From Cribrihabitans_A pelagius (lineage in GTDB: Bacteria; Pseudomonadota; Alphaproteobacteria; Rhodobacterales; Rhodobacteraceae), in the NCBI RefSeq assembly GCF_048820915.1, contig NZ_JBMERR010000032.1, forward strand, positions 1 to 21,152: a DNA stretch of 21,152 nt, written 5' to 3'. Below are positions 1 to 7,676 of the stretch, one piece after another. Below the pieces are notes generated by a model. That model saw only the letters and a list, made by a program, of their open reading frames with translations, had not been told where the DNA came from and ran no database searches. Both the position numbers and the translations under genes were made by a program. Numbering within the stretch: position 1 is the first letter of the stretch; each line of letters starts with the position of its first letter.

Positions 1-105
1 CGAACCATCGGCCTGGCCCGCGCCAAGGCGACAATTACTCTGGCCAACATGGTCTGCAACATGGGCCGATTGCGATGGCTTCTCAGCCGAACTGCGCCCG
101 CCTAA
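1..105 (+). CDS. IS5-family transposase, C-terminal end (partial)
   Basis: An open frame runs in from the left edge and stops at TAA 103-105, giving 34 residues. The pattern RTIGLARAK followed by LANMV and RLRWL is the usual C-terminus of IS5-family DDE transposases of the kind that begins MxRQxGFF. It is a different subgroup from the element at 133-1010. A short N-terminal piece of what seems to be the same transposase type occurs at 17959-17991. Whether the gene is intact cannot be judged because most of it lies outside the window. Confidence 0.6.
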   Translation, partial: RTIGLARAKATITLANMVCNMGRLRWLLSRTAPA

Positions 106-132
106 CGGCTCACGCCCCTCGAACCTATAGCG

Positions 133-1010
133 CTAGGGTCAGGATGCATTGATTTCCGCCGCACTGCATGCTTCACGGCTCGGAAAATGGAGCTGTGACA
201 TGAGCGATCTTTTCTGGCTGGCCGACGAGCAGATGGCCAAGCTCACCCCCTTTTTCCCGAAGCCGCATGGCAAGCCTCGGGCCGATGACAAACGGGTGCT
301 GAGCGGGATTATCGTCATCAATCGCAATGGGTTGCGCTGGCGAGATGCCCCCGACGCCTACGGGCCGCACAAAACGCTCTACAGCCGGTGGAAGCGTTGG
401 AGCGAAAAAGGTATCTTCGCGCGGATGATGGCCGGGCTGGCCGCCGAACACGGCGAGAAAAAGACGGTAATGATCGATGCGACCTATCTGAAGGCACACC
501 GCACAGCGACCAGCATGGCCGCGAAAAAGGGGGGCGTGGTCGCCTGATCCCTTGCCCGGCAGGGCATTGCGCAGCAATGTCCCGAGAGGGGGCGAACCAA
601 GGGAGGTATGAACACCAAGTTGCATGCCATTTGCGACAGTCAGGGCCGACCTCTCAACCTGTTCGTGACCGCCGGGCAGATGAGCGATTATATCGACGCA
701 CGGGCGCTGCTCAGCAGCCTCCCAGGCGTCGATTGGTGGCTCGGGGACCGAGGCTATGACGCCGACTGGTTCCGAGAGGCGTTACAAGACAAAGGGATAC
801 GCGCCTGCATCCCCGGCCGAAAGCAACGCAAGATCCCGGTCAAATACGACAAGCGCCGGTATAAGCGGCGAAATCGCATCGAGATCATGTTCGGCAGGCT
901 CAAGGACTGGAGGCGTGTGGCAACCCGCTATGACCGCTGGCCGAAAGTCTTTCTCTCAGCCATCGCCCTCGCAGCAACCGTCATCTGCTGGTTATGAATC
1001 CTGACCCCAG
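133..1010 (+). mobile_element. IS5-family insertion sequence, near complete
   Basis: The ends are imperfect inverted repeats: CTAGGGTCAGGAT at 133-145 against ATCCTGACCCCAG at 998-1010. Between them lies one transposase gene that nearly fills the element, as expected for an IS5-family member of about 0.87 kb. Related copies of the same subgroup, with the same CTAGGGTCAGGA terminus and CATTGATTTCC subterminal sequence, sit at the right edge of the window in opposite orientation. The left end begins with CTAG, a target used by this subgroup, so the exact border is uncertain by a few bases. I see no convincing target duplication. Confidence 0.8.
200..997 (+). pseudogene. IS5-family DDE transposase, interrupted by a stop
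   Basis: The protein starts at ATG 200 (MSDLFWLADEQMAKL), the usual start of this subgroup. The first part runs to TGA 545-547. The second part resumes in the same frame (RGRTKGGMNTKLHAICD) and ends LAATVICWL at 997. Catalytic landmarks visible are MIDATYLKAHRT (first D), LGDRGYDADW (second D) and NRIEIMFGRLKDWRR (E). The only block in this frame is the TGA. Just before it is a G-run (G GGG GGC in frame), and 550-592 is hairpin-rich. The neighbouring frame reads RGRLI across the stop, as an intact relative would, so an old frameshift plus a small insertion is likely. No simple single-step programmed frameshift would restore the protein. It is probably inactive unless the stop is bypassed. Confidence 0.7.
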
Positions 1011-1302
1011 GGCAAAAGGGGTAGAGGCACGCATATTACTTCCTGCAGAAAGCTGTTAAGAAATATTTCCCGTGGCCTCCCCATTCTGGCGGCACGGCTC
1101 GCCAGTTCCGCGGCCAGCGCAGTGACCCGCGAGACCTGCGACTGGAAAGTGAAGACGAGCACCCGCGGGGCCAGGTTGCGCTGTACCGTCTTCGCTTCCA
1201 AACTTCGATGTAAACCGGAAACCGTCGACAAGTGGCGTGAATGCAACAGATTCCCTTGTAGAATGCCAGGCGCTTTTGCAGAAAGCGCCTGGCAGCGCAT
1301 CA
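1011..1302. other. Intergenic gap with no recognisable gene
   Basis: This stretch lies between the IS5 element and the stop codon of the receptor gene. Short open frames cross it on both strands but none resembles a protein I recognise. A phrase SKLRCKPETVDKW in one plus frame (around 1190-1240) is reminiscent of a transposase helix-turn-helix but is too short to call. The receptor's terminator-like hairpin occupies 1265-1293. Confidence 0.4.
1265..1293 (-). terminator. Terminator-like hairpin after the receptor gene
   Basis: Perfect 12-bp arms GCCAGGCGCTTT (1265-1276) and AAAGCGCCTGGC (1282-1293) enclose a 5-base loop, 10 bases past the receptor stop. There is no strong T-run after it on the minus strand, so it may work as a weak or Rho-assisted terminator, or as an RNA-stabilising stem. 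Confidence 0.6.
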
Positions 1303-3453
1303 TCAGAAACTGGTCGTCATCGACAGCCGGAATGTGCGCGGCGCGCCTTGCGAGAAGGTGCCGAAGCTGGCGACGCCGCCATAGTAGCCCGCGTCAAATA
1401 GGTTTTCGATTTCGGCCTGGAAGGTGACCGGACGGCTGCTGATCTCGGTGCTATAGCGGGCGCCCATGTCGAACCGGTTCCAGGATGAGACTTCCTGAGT
1501 ATTCGCGGCATCGACATACTGATCGCCGGTGTGGATCACATTGCCGGACAGGGTCAGGCCAGCAAGGAACGGTGTATCCCACTCTGCCCCCAGATTGGCC
1601 TGCAAGGAGGGGACCCCGATGGGCTCGTTTCCGTGCATCGCGGGATCGGTGGTATTCCGCAGTTCGCCGTCAAGCAACGTCACCCCGCCCAGCAGCCGCA
1701 GCCCGGGCGCCATTTCCCCGAAGATGCTGAACTCCAGCCCCCGGTTGCGCTGCTCTCCGGATTCGGCAAAGACATTGCCGCTGTCCAGCTGGCTGAAGGG
1801 CTTGTCGATCTGGAACGCGCTGGCCGTGACAGTCCAGTCATTAAGGCCGATTTTGGCCCCGATCTCGATCTGCTCGGATTTGGCGGGCGCCAATGTTTCG
1901 CCAGCGTTGGCGGCAATCGTGGGGGCGGTGTCGCCGACGCTTAGCCCCTCAGCGTAATTGGCGTAGAGCGACACGTTCTCCTGCGGCTTGACGACAAGCC
2001 CGATCAAAGGGGTGACCTCATCTTCGCTGGAGGACGCGGTGACGGCTCCGCCGCTGAAGTTCTGAGTGTCCACATGCTGCCAGCGCAGCCCGAGTGTCAG
2101 CTGCGTCCGGTCCCCGAAGAAGGACATCGTGTCGGCCAGCGAAATGCCTGAGAATTCATTTTCGGACACCTTCGGCACGCTGCCCGGCTGCGCCACGAAT
2201 TGCGGGGGGTGGCTGATCGGATCGAGGATATTGGTGGACAGCGTCGTGCCGTTGTTGGCCGCACGGTGGAGTGTGCCCTTGTAATAGTTCGCCTGGATCG
2301 TGCCCGCATGCGAAACTTGCCCCGTCTCGAACTCACCGCGCAGACCGATCTCGCCCACCGTCCGGTCGATGTCGAAGATGAAATTTTGCGGCGTGGTATT
2401 GGCGTTGCCGTCTGAATCGAGAAGGATGGGAATTCCGAAAAACCGTTCGACACGGGTGTTGCCGGCACCGGCGGAGGCGAACAGAGTCAAACTGTCGCCG
2501 AAATCGTATTCCACCCGCCCGAGCGCCGACACATCGTCGACCTGAGATGTTTCCCAGGGCTGCTGAACATTGGTCCGCCCGTCCGGGGCATCCGGGATTT
2601 CGAACCCGGACAGCGCGAAAATCGGCCGCAGCGGTGCTTCGAACTCCTCCCGCTGGGCGATGAGGTCAAGCGTCGCCCTGAGCCGGTCGCCGCGGTAGTC
2701 GAGGGCCAGCGCCCCGACCGCCGCCTCGCGCTCTTGATGGTCGATGGCCGTATCCCCGGTGTGATAGCTGCCGTTGAAGCGCAGCCCGAACTGGCGGCCG
2801 GCGCCGAATCTCCTGCTCAGATCGAGGTGGGTCCCGCCTTCCAGCTCCGAAGCATAGTCGAAGGTGAGCTGGTTCAAGTCTTCCTCGGCCGCCCTTTTCG
2901 GGACGACGTTGATAGAGCCGCCGACGCTGTTGTTCGGGGAGATCCCGTGCAGCACGCCCGCCGGCCCCTTGAGCACCTCGATCCGCTCCGCGTACTCGGT
3001 GAAGATCCGGAAGGCCGGGGCGATGCCGAAGACACCGTCAAAAGCGATTTCGCCGAAATTGCCTTCGTTGATCGGAAAGCCGCGGATAAAGAAAGAGTCC
3101 AGCATTCCGCCCGGCGAGGCTGTGTTGCTGACGGAGGCGTCGTTCAGCGTCACGTCCGCCAGGGTGCGGGCCTGCTGATCCTCCATCGTCTGAGCCGTAT
3201 AGCTGGTGATGTTGAAAGGCGTATCCATGATGTCGCGGTTGCCAAGCAGACCCAGGCGGCTGCCTTGTGCCACCTGACCGCCCGGATGCGCTGGAGGCAA
3301 AACGCCAATCGTTGCGGTTGAAGGCCTTACTTCCCTGCCATTTACCACGATTGGTTCCAGAGTAATGGCGTCCTGTTCAGTCGCGTCCTGGGCAACGGCA
3401 CCTTTGCCCGCCACAAGCGCCAAAGTGGCCAAAAGGCTAATATTTTTTCTCAT
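1303..3453 (-). CDS. TonB-dependent siderophore receptor
   Basis: This is an outer-membrane ligand-gated channel for ferric-siderophore uptake, 716 residues. I chose ATG 3451-3453 because AAAGGA sits 7 bases upstream; the in-frame ATG at 3474 has no ribosome binding site. Residues 1-22 form a signal peptide (MRKNISLLATLALVAGKGAVAQ region, cut after about 21-22). TonB-box-like ITLEPIVVN is at 30-38. The plug domain spans roughly 60-165 (QTMEDQQARTLADVT, FFIRGFP, IEVLKGPAGVLHG, GGSINVVPKR). The rest is a beta-barrel ending in the terminal phenylalanine RLSMTTSF, with the NLFDAGYYGG motif near the end typical of siderophore receptors. It is divergent from the siderophore operon across a shared regulatory region, so it is the likely receptor for that product. 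Ligand identity is inference. Confidence 0.93.
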   Translation of the reverse strand: MRKNISLLATLALVAGKGAVAQDATEQDAITLEPIVVNGREVRPSTATIGVLPPAHPGGQVAQGSRLGLLGNRDIMDTPFNITSYTAQTMEDQQARTLADVTLNDASVSNTASPGGMLDSFFIRGFPINEGNFGEIAFDGVFGIAPAFRIFTEYAERIEVLKGPAGVLHGISPNNSVGGSINVVPKRAAEEDLNQLTFDYASELEGGTHLDLSRRFGAGRQFGLRFNGSYHTGDTAIDHQEREAAVGALALDYRGDRLRATLDLIAQREEFEAPLRPIFALSGFEIPDAPDGRTNVQQPWETSQVDDVSALGRVEYDFGDSLTLFASAGAGNTRVERFFGIPILLDSDGNANTTPQNFIFDIDRTVGEIGLRGEFETGQVSHAGTIQANYYKGTLHRAANNGTTLSTNILDPISHPPQFVAQPGSVPKVSENEFSGISLADTMSFFGDRTQLTLGLRWQHVDTQNFSGGAVTASSSEDEVTPLIGLVVKPQENVSLYANYAEGLSVGDTAPTIAANAGETLAPAKSEQIEIGAKIGLNDWTVTASAFQIDKPFSQLDSGNVFAESGEQRNRGLEFSIFGEMAPGLRLLGGVTLLDGELRNTTDPAMHGNEPIGVPSLQANLGAEWDTPFLAGLTLSGNVIHTGDQYVDAANTQEVSSWNRFDMGARYSTEISSRPVTFQAEIENLFDAGYYGGVASFGTFSQGAPRTFRLSMTTSF

Positions 3454-3522
3454 CCAGCGTCCTTTCACCGGCATTGATGGTTAAATCTTGCCTTGCCCTG
3501 GTAAGGACTGGGTGAGAAGGAT

Positions 3523-3530
3523 GGGGGGGG
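3523..3530. repeat. G8 homopolymer upstream of the receptor gene
   Basis: Eight consecutive G residues lie 70 bases upstream of the receptor start, between its start codon and the iron-box palindrome. Such tracts can change length by slippage. Here it could alter promoter or leader spacing for the receptor transcript, but no function is shown by the sequence. Confidence 0.5.
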
Positions 3531-3535
3531 CGTAA

Positions 3536-3562
3536 GCTAGTTGACTCTTTTAGTCAACTAGC
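3536..3562. promoter_or_regulatory. IscR-type iron-responsive operator (palindrome)
   Basis: Perfect 11-bp arms GCTAGTTGACT (3536-3546) and AGTCAACTAGC (3552-3562) flank the 5-base centre CTTTT. The central 25 bases fit 22 of 25 positions of the E. coli IscR type-1 consensus (YYGACT-n5-AGTCRR core, with flanking TAS/STA). IscR is known to bind an iron-box in Rhodobacter. The site lies between the divergent receptor and siderophore operon, about 83 bases upstream of the receptor start. Its minus-strand TTGACT may serve as that promoter's -35, so binding would block it. A terminator reading is less likely: neither strand has a following T-run. Confidence 0.65.
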
Positions 3563-3608
3563 CGTGAGGGGCGGCTAGGAAAGCTATCTGGCACCGGCGA
3601 TCTATGTG

Positions 3609-3637
3609 TTGACAGCTCAACCTGAACGGACTAGAGC
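3609..3637 (+). promoter_or_regulatory. Candidate sigma-70 promoter of the siderophore operon
   Basis: A perfect -35 TTGACA (3609-3614) is followed after 17 bases by a weak -10 TAGAGC (3632-3637). Transcription would begin near 3644, about 70 bases before the chosen first start codon at 3714. This supports 3714 over the upstream in-frame GTG at 3606. It is a prediction from spacing only. Confidence 0.4.
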
Positions 3638-3713
3638 GTCCCTGCCAGCATATTCCGACTGTAATTGTCAGGATAGCCAGTCTTATCCCTCCGTGAATTC
3701 CAGGCTGGCCAGA

Positions 3714-4145
3714 ATGCAGTATACCCTCATATCGCCTACTCGTTTGACCCCCACGGAAGAAGTGGATTTCGACAGGGTCGCAGAGCTGCAGGCAAAAATC
3801 CTGCGGGGCGGCCGCTGGACCGTGCCGGTCACAGTGGAAAAGAACGCATTGTTCGTGATGGATGGCCACCACCGGCTGGCCGTTGCGCGCCGGCTGCGGC
3901 TGGCGGTGATGCCTGCCGTTCTGCTGGGATACGACGCGGTGCAGGTGGAAAGCTGGCGGCCCGGTGAGACCGTCACCCCCGCAGATATCTTTGCAATGGC
4001 CCGCAGCGGCCGCAAATTCCCGTACAAAACGACACGCCATGTCTTTCCGCAGAATCTGCCCGGCTGCGACGTGCCGCTGGAAAGCCTGCGCTGCGCAATT
4101 CCGGCAGACCCGGCGTCGGCACATATCGCGGTGGCAGCACCATGA
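3714..4145 (+). CDS. ParB/Srx-fold protein, likely SbnI/SerK-type serine kinase
   Basis: A 143-residue protein with a ParB/sulfiredoxin-like nucleotide-binding fold. The key motif is VMDGHHRLAVARRL near residues 48-61, the DGHHR signature seen in free-serine kinases of the SerK/SbnI group. A later conserved-looking stretch RKFPYKTTRHVFP follows near 100-112. SbnI of staphyloferrin B makes O-phospho-L-serine for SbnA, and this gene heads an operon containing an SbnA-like enzyme, so the same role is inferred. It is much shorter than SbnI (about 254 residues), so only the minimal domain is present. I chose ATG 3714 because the family match begins there; GTG 3606 is the in-frame alternative. Its stop overlaps the next start (ATGA). 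It could instead be a regulator. Confidence 0.7.
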   Translation: MQYTLISPTRLTPTEEVDFDRVAELQAKILRGGRWTVPVTVEKNALFVMDGHHRLAVARRLRLAVMPAVLLGYDAVQVESWRPGETVTPADIFAMARSGRKFPYKTTRHVFPQNLPGCDVPLESLRCAIPADPASAHIAVAAP

Positions 4146-5515
4146 CCCTGCATTGCCAAAAGGCGGGCGCGGGCCTGCCCCCGATTCTGCGGCCCCGGAT
4201 AGCGGAACTGCTGACCAGCGGCAGCGCGCGCCTTGCGGATTGGGTTACGCAGCATGGTTCGCCGCTCAATCTGATCTGGCCCGATGAGCTGCCAGGGAAT
4301 ACCGCACAGCTGACGGGTGTTCTGGACGAATACGGTGTCCGGCACATGATCTATTACGGGGCGAAAGTGAACAAGTCGCCTGGCCTAATGAATGCGGCCC
4401 TGCGGGCCGGGGCGGGCATTGACGTCTCAAGCCTGTATGAATTGCGCGACGCCAGGCGGCTTGGCGCCGGAGGCGCCCGTCTGGTGGCGACGGGCCCGGC
4501 CAAGACGGAGGCGTTCCATCAGGAACTCATTGATTGTAACGCCTTGATCTCCGTGGATTCTCCTGAAGAGCTGGAGGATCTTTTGCGGTGCCTGCCCGCG
4601 CATGGGGCGGGACAGCGGGTGTTGTTACGCTTGCGTCCGGAAGGGCAGTCCGCGAGCCGCTTTGGGATGCCGGCGGATGCCATCCGGCAGTGTCTGGCGC
4701 GCATTGACGGCGATGGCAGGATTGATCTTGAAGGCCTGCATTTCCATGTCAGCGGGTATCACTGGGAGTCCCGCGCAGCGGCCCTGATGGAGGCCGCAGG
4801 CCTGATCGCCGAGGCCCGTGCAATGGGCTTTGCGGCGCGCATGATCGACATTGGCGGCGGCCTGCCGGTCCAATATGTGGACCCTCTGGCGTATGAGACG
4901 CATCTGGCGGCACAGGCCCCGGAGGACTACCGCACCGGGAAGGTGCCGGAGTCCTTCTACCCCTACGGCGGCACGCTGTCGGCGGCGGACTGGCTGCGCC
5001 AGCTTTTGCAGGCACCGGCCGGCGGCGGACGCAGCATTGCCAGGTATCTTGCCGATGAGGATCTGGTGCTGGCGATGGAGCCCGGCCGCGCGCTGACGGA
5101 TCAGGCGGCGGTTTCCATCTTCCGGGTCTCCCGGGTGAAAGCCCTGGGCGCTGGCGCGTATGTCATCTTTGCCGAAGGCAGCAGCTTCAGCGCCTGCGAG
5201 ACCTGGTTTGCCTCTGAATATCTGGTGGATCCGGTCCTGATCCCGGCCGAAACGCCGCCCCCCGCAGCAGAGCTTGTCCGGGGCTATCTGGCGGGTCACA
5301 GCTGCCTGGACGAGGATGTCCTGAGCAACCGGTGGCTCACCTTCCCCGTGACCCCGCAAGCCGGAGATCTTCTGGTTTACGCCAACACCGGCGGCTACCA
5401 GATGGATCTCCTTGAAAACGAATTCCACCGCCACCCGATGCCGAACCGCCTGTGCGTGGTTCCGGACGCGAATGGGCAGCCGGCACTCATCCCTGACACA
5501 CTTGGAGAGGCATAA
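4142..5515 (+). CDS. Fold-III PLP decarboxylase, SbnH-like
   Basis: A 457-residue member of the diaminopimelate/ornithine decarboxylase family (alanine-racemase-fold barrel plus beta domain). The PLP lysine is K75 in YYGAKVNKSP; HFHVSG (200-205) stacks on the ring; IDIGGGLP (235-242) and EPGR (313-316) hold the phosphate. The C-terminal active-site contribution is HSCLDEDVL (C388), with Y419 in ANTGGYQMD. SbnH, the relative in staphyloferrin B, decarboxylates a diaminopropionyl moiety to leave ethylenediamine. Since this gene lies between a serine-kinase-like gene and an SbnA-like gene, removal of the carboxylate from a diaminopropionate-derived intermediate is the likely reaction. Primary lysine or ornithine metabolism is unlikely in this operon. 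The start overlaps the previous stop by 4 bases. Confidence 0.88.
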   Translation: MTLHCQKAGAGLPPILRPRIAELLTSGSARLADWVTQHGSPLNLIWPDELPGNTAQLTGVLDEYGVRHMIYYGAKVNKSPGLMNAALRAGAGIDVSSLYELRDARRLGAGGARLVATGPAKTEAFHQELIDCNALISVDSPEELEDLLRCLPAHGAGQRVLLRLRPEGQSASRFGMPADAIRQCLARIDGDGRIDLEGLHFHVSGYHWESRAAALMEAAGLIAEARAMGFAARMIDIGGGLPVQYVDPLAYETHLAAQAPEDYRTGKVPESFYPYGGTLSAADWLRQLLQAPAGGGRSIARYLADEDLVLAMEPGRALTDQAAVSIFRVSRVKALGAGAYVIFAEGSSFSACETWFASEYLVDPVLIPAETPPPAAELVRGYLAGHSCLDEDVLSNRWLTFPVTPQAGDLLVYANTGGYQMDLLENEFHRHPMPNRLCVVPDANGQPALIPDTLGEA

Positions 5516-6526
5516 ATGCTCTATACGTCCACAACCCAGCTGATCGGCCAGACGCCGCTCATGTCGATTGCCGTCCCGAACCGCGACGCCGTGCTGGTGC
5601 TGAAGATCGAGAAGAACAATCCCGGCGGATCGATGAAGGACCGCATGGCGCGCAGCATGGTGCTGGCCGCGCTTGAGGACGGGCGGCTGGCCCCCGGCGG
5701 GACGATCGTCGAATCCTCGTCGGGGAATACCGGCATCGGGCTGGCATTGGCGGCGCTCGAGTTCGGCCTGCGTTTCATCGCGGTGGTCGATCACCATGCG
5801 GCGCCGGACAAGATCCGCACGATGCGCGCGCTCGGTGCGGAGATCCGCTATGTCGAAGGCGATTTCCGCGAGGATGAAGTGGCCGTGGTCGAGCGCCAGC
5901 GCATGGCCGCACAGCTTGGCGCGCAGCTGCCCGGAGCGCTGTTCATGAACCAGTCCGACAATCCCGCAAACCCGGAAGGCTATGCCGGGTTTGTCGATGA
6001 GCTTCTGGGGCAGCTTCCGGAGGGCATCGACGCCTTTGTCGGATGCGTGGGGACGGGCGGGTCGATGACCGGGATTGCCCAGCGGCTGAAGCGGATTAAC
6101 CCTGCCGTGCGCACGATCGCGGTGGAGCCGGCGGGCTCCATTGTCTTTGGCCAGCCCGGGCATCCCTATTACCAGTCCGGAACCGGAACGCCGGAGGGGG
6201 ATGAGGTCGGCAAGGTGCTCGACTACGGGTGCATCGACGAGGGCGTGCAGGTGACCGACAGCCAAGCCTTCGAGACGGCGCGCTATATCGCCCGCCGCAA
6301 GGGGCTGATGGTCGGCGGCTCCACCGGCGGCACCATCTACAAGGCGCTGGAGTTCATTGCCGCCGGCAAGCTGACCGGCACGGTTGTGACCCCGGTTGCC
6401 GATGGCGGCGAGAAATACCTGGGCTCGGTCTTCGACGACGGCTGGATGGCAGAGCGCGGCCTGCTGGATCCGGCGGTGGCGGCGCGGCTGGACGCCTGGC
6501 TGTCGGCAGAGGCGCGCGCGGCATGA
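5516..6526 (+). CDS. sbnA: SbnA-like PLP synthase (2,3-diaminopropionate route)
   Basis: 336 residues, fold-II PLP enzyme of the cysteine-synthase superfamily, close in length to SbnA (about 326). The PLP lysine is K41 in NPGGSMKDR; the substrate loop is SSSGNTG (67-73); the phosphate loop is GCVGTGGSMTG. SbnA joins O-phospho-L-serine, as aminoacrylate, to the amine of glutamate, giving N-(1-amino-1-carboxy-2-ethyl)-glutamate. Here the amine partner could be glutamate or another amino acid such as lysine. ATG 5516 follows the previous TAA directly and has GGAGAGG upstream. A housekeeping cysteine synthase would not be expected inside this operon, and the gene upstream may supply the phosphoserine substrate. 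Confidence 0.85.
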   Translation: MLYTSTTQLIGQTPLMSIAVPNRDAVLVLKIEKNNPGGSMKDRMARSMVLAALEDGRLAPGGTIVESSSGNTGIGLALAALEFGLRFIAVVDHHAAPDKIRTMRALGAEIRYVEGDFREDEVAVVERQRMAAQLGAQLPGALFMNQSDNPANPEGYAGFVDELLGQLPEGIDAFVGCVGTGGSMTGIAQRLKRINPAVRTIAVEPAGSIVFGQPGHPYYQSGTGTPEGDEVGKVLDYGCIDEGVQVTDSQAFETARYIARRKGLMVGGSTGGTIYKALEFIAAGKLTGTVVTPVADGGEKYLGSVFDDGWMAERGLLDPAVAARLDAWLSAEARAA

Positions 6527-7662
6527 AGGTCACGATTTGCGGCGGCGGCCAAACCGGCCACCTCTACGCCGTGCTGTTCAGGCAGCGGCCGGACATCACC
6601 GTTTCCGTTCTGACCGGCAGCCCTGAACTGGCCGAAGGCTGGGCCCAGGGCGACGGCGTCTGGCAGGCGGTGACGGCGGATGGCCGGACCCTGGGCGCGC
6701 GGCCCGACTATGCCGGCACCGACGCGGGCGAGGCGCTGCGGGACACGGATATGGTGATCGTGACGCAGCCTGCCCAGGCGCGGCCGACGCTGATGCGCCA
6801 GATCCGCGCGCATCTGCCGGCGGACAAGCCCGTCTATCTGGGGGCGATCCCGGGGGCCTGCGGCTTTGACTGGCTTGCGGAAAACGCCCTTGCGGGGCTC
6901 GGCAACGTGGTGATCTGGGGCATGAAGGATGTTCCCCATACGGCCTTCGGGCTGGTTCCGGGCCGGATGGTGCGCATGGGCGGCAGTAAATCGCAGCTTT
7001 TCGCGGCCCTGCACCGGCGCGAAAGCGCTGCCGCCCGCGCGGCTCTGTCCGGGATGCTCGCCCGGCTGTTTGATGCGCCGGTCACGATGCTGAACGATTT
7101 TCTGGAAATCACGCTGACACCGGGCAACGCCCTGATGCACCCCGCGGTGCTGTATGGGCTGATCGGTCCCGGTGCGCCGTGGCAGGACAAGCCTTTCGAC
7201 CAGCCGGTATGCTGGTGGAGCGACTGTCCGCGCGCCAGTGCCGAACTGCTGGAAGCGTGTGACGCGGAGAACCAGCGCATCCGCGATGCGGCAACCGCCC
7301 GGCTCGGCACGGATCTCAGCTCGGTCAAGCCGCTGCGGCAGGAGCTGATCGAGGCTTATGGCGGCCAGATCGAAGACGGCCGGACCATGTACGCGCTGCT
7401 GCGCACCAACCGGGCCTATGGGGGCATTCAGGCACCGCTTGTGCCTAATCCAAACGGGGCGGGGCTGGTGATCGACCGCGAAAGCCGGGCCTTTCACGAA
7501 GACATCGCCTTTGGTCAGGCCCTGCTTGTGACGATGGCCGCGCGTTTGAATGTGGCGGTTCCCGCTATCACGAAAATTTATCAATGGGCCTGCCGGTACC
7601 ACGGTGGTCTGGCGGATGTGAAGCCGGACTACGTGCCTGCCGCCTGGCCGGAGGCCGCCTGA
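6523..7662 (+). CDS. Octopine/nopaline dehydrogenase-family opine dehydrogenase
   Basis: A 379-residue NAD(P)-dependent enzyme. The N-terminus carries a Rossmann motif CGGGQTG (G7, G9, G12), and the C-terminal catalytic domain has the family histidine H206 in TPGNALMHPAVLYG plus RAFHEDIAFG (322-331). Such enzymes reductively condense an amine with a 2-keto acid, or run in reverse. It sits immediately after the sbnA-like gene, where staphyloferrin B clusters have SbnB, an unrelated ornithine-cyclodeaminase-type enzyme. It may therefore either cleave the SbnA product oxidatively to diaminopropionate and 2-oxoglutarate, or add a keto acid to form an opine group in the final chelator. I chose ATG 6523 (ATGA overlap with the sbnA stop); the frame is open further upstream but only as a shadow of sbnA. 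Confidence 0.85.
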   Translation: MKVTICGGGQTGHLYAVLFRQRPDITVSVLTGSPELAEGWAQGDGVWQAVTADGRTLGARPDYAGTDAGEALRDTDMVIVTQPAQARPTLMRQIRAHLPADKPVYLGAIPGACGFDWLAENALAGLGNVVIWGMKDVPHTAFGLVPGRMVRMGGSKSQLFAALHRRESAAARAALSGMLARLFDAPVTMLNDFLEITLTPGNALMHPAVLYGLIGPGAPWQDKPFDQPVCWWSDCPRASAELLEACDAENQRIRDAATARLGTDLSSVKPLRQELIEAYGGQIEDGRTMYALLRTNRAYGGIQAPLVPNPNGAGLVIDRESRAFHEDIAFGQALLVTMAARLNVAVPAITKIYQWACRYHGGLADVKPDYVPAAWPEAA

Positions 7663-7676
7663 TGGAAGGGACAACG

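Noticed and set aside
3536..3562. Palindrome as a Rho-independent terminator
   Set aside because: It lies in a divergent promoter region, not after a gene, and neither strand has a T-run after the stem.
6229..6522. Upstream extension of the opine dehydrogenase frame
   Set aside because: It lies inside sbnA in a different frame; the Rossmann motif begins directly after ATG 6523.
4142..6526. Reading the two PLP genes as lysine (DAP decarboxylase) and cysteine biosynthesis
   Set aside because: They overlap or abut each other and siderophore genes, no other lysine or cysteine genes are present, and both resemble SbnH and SbnA.
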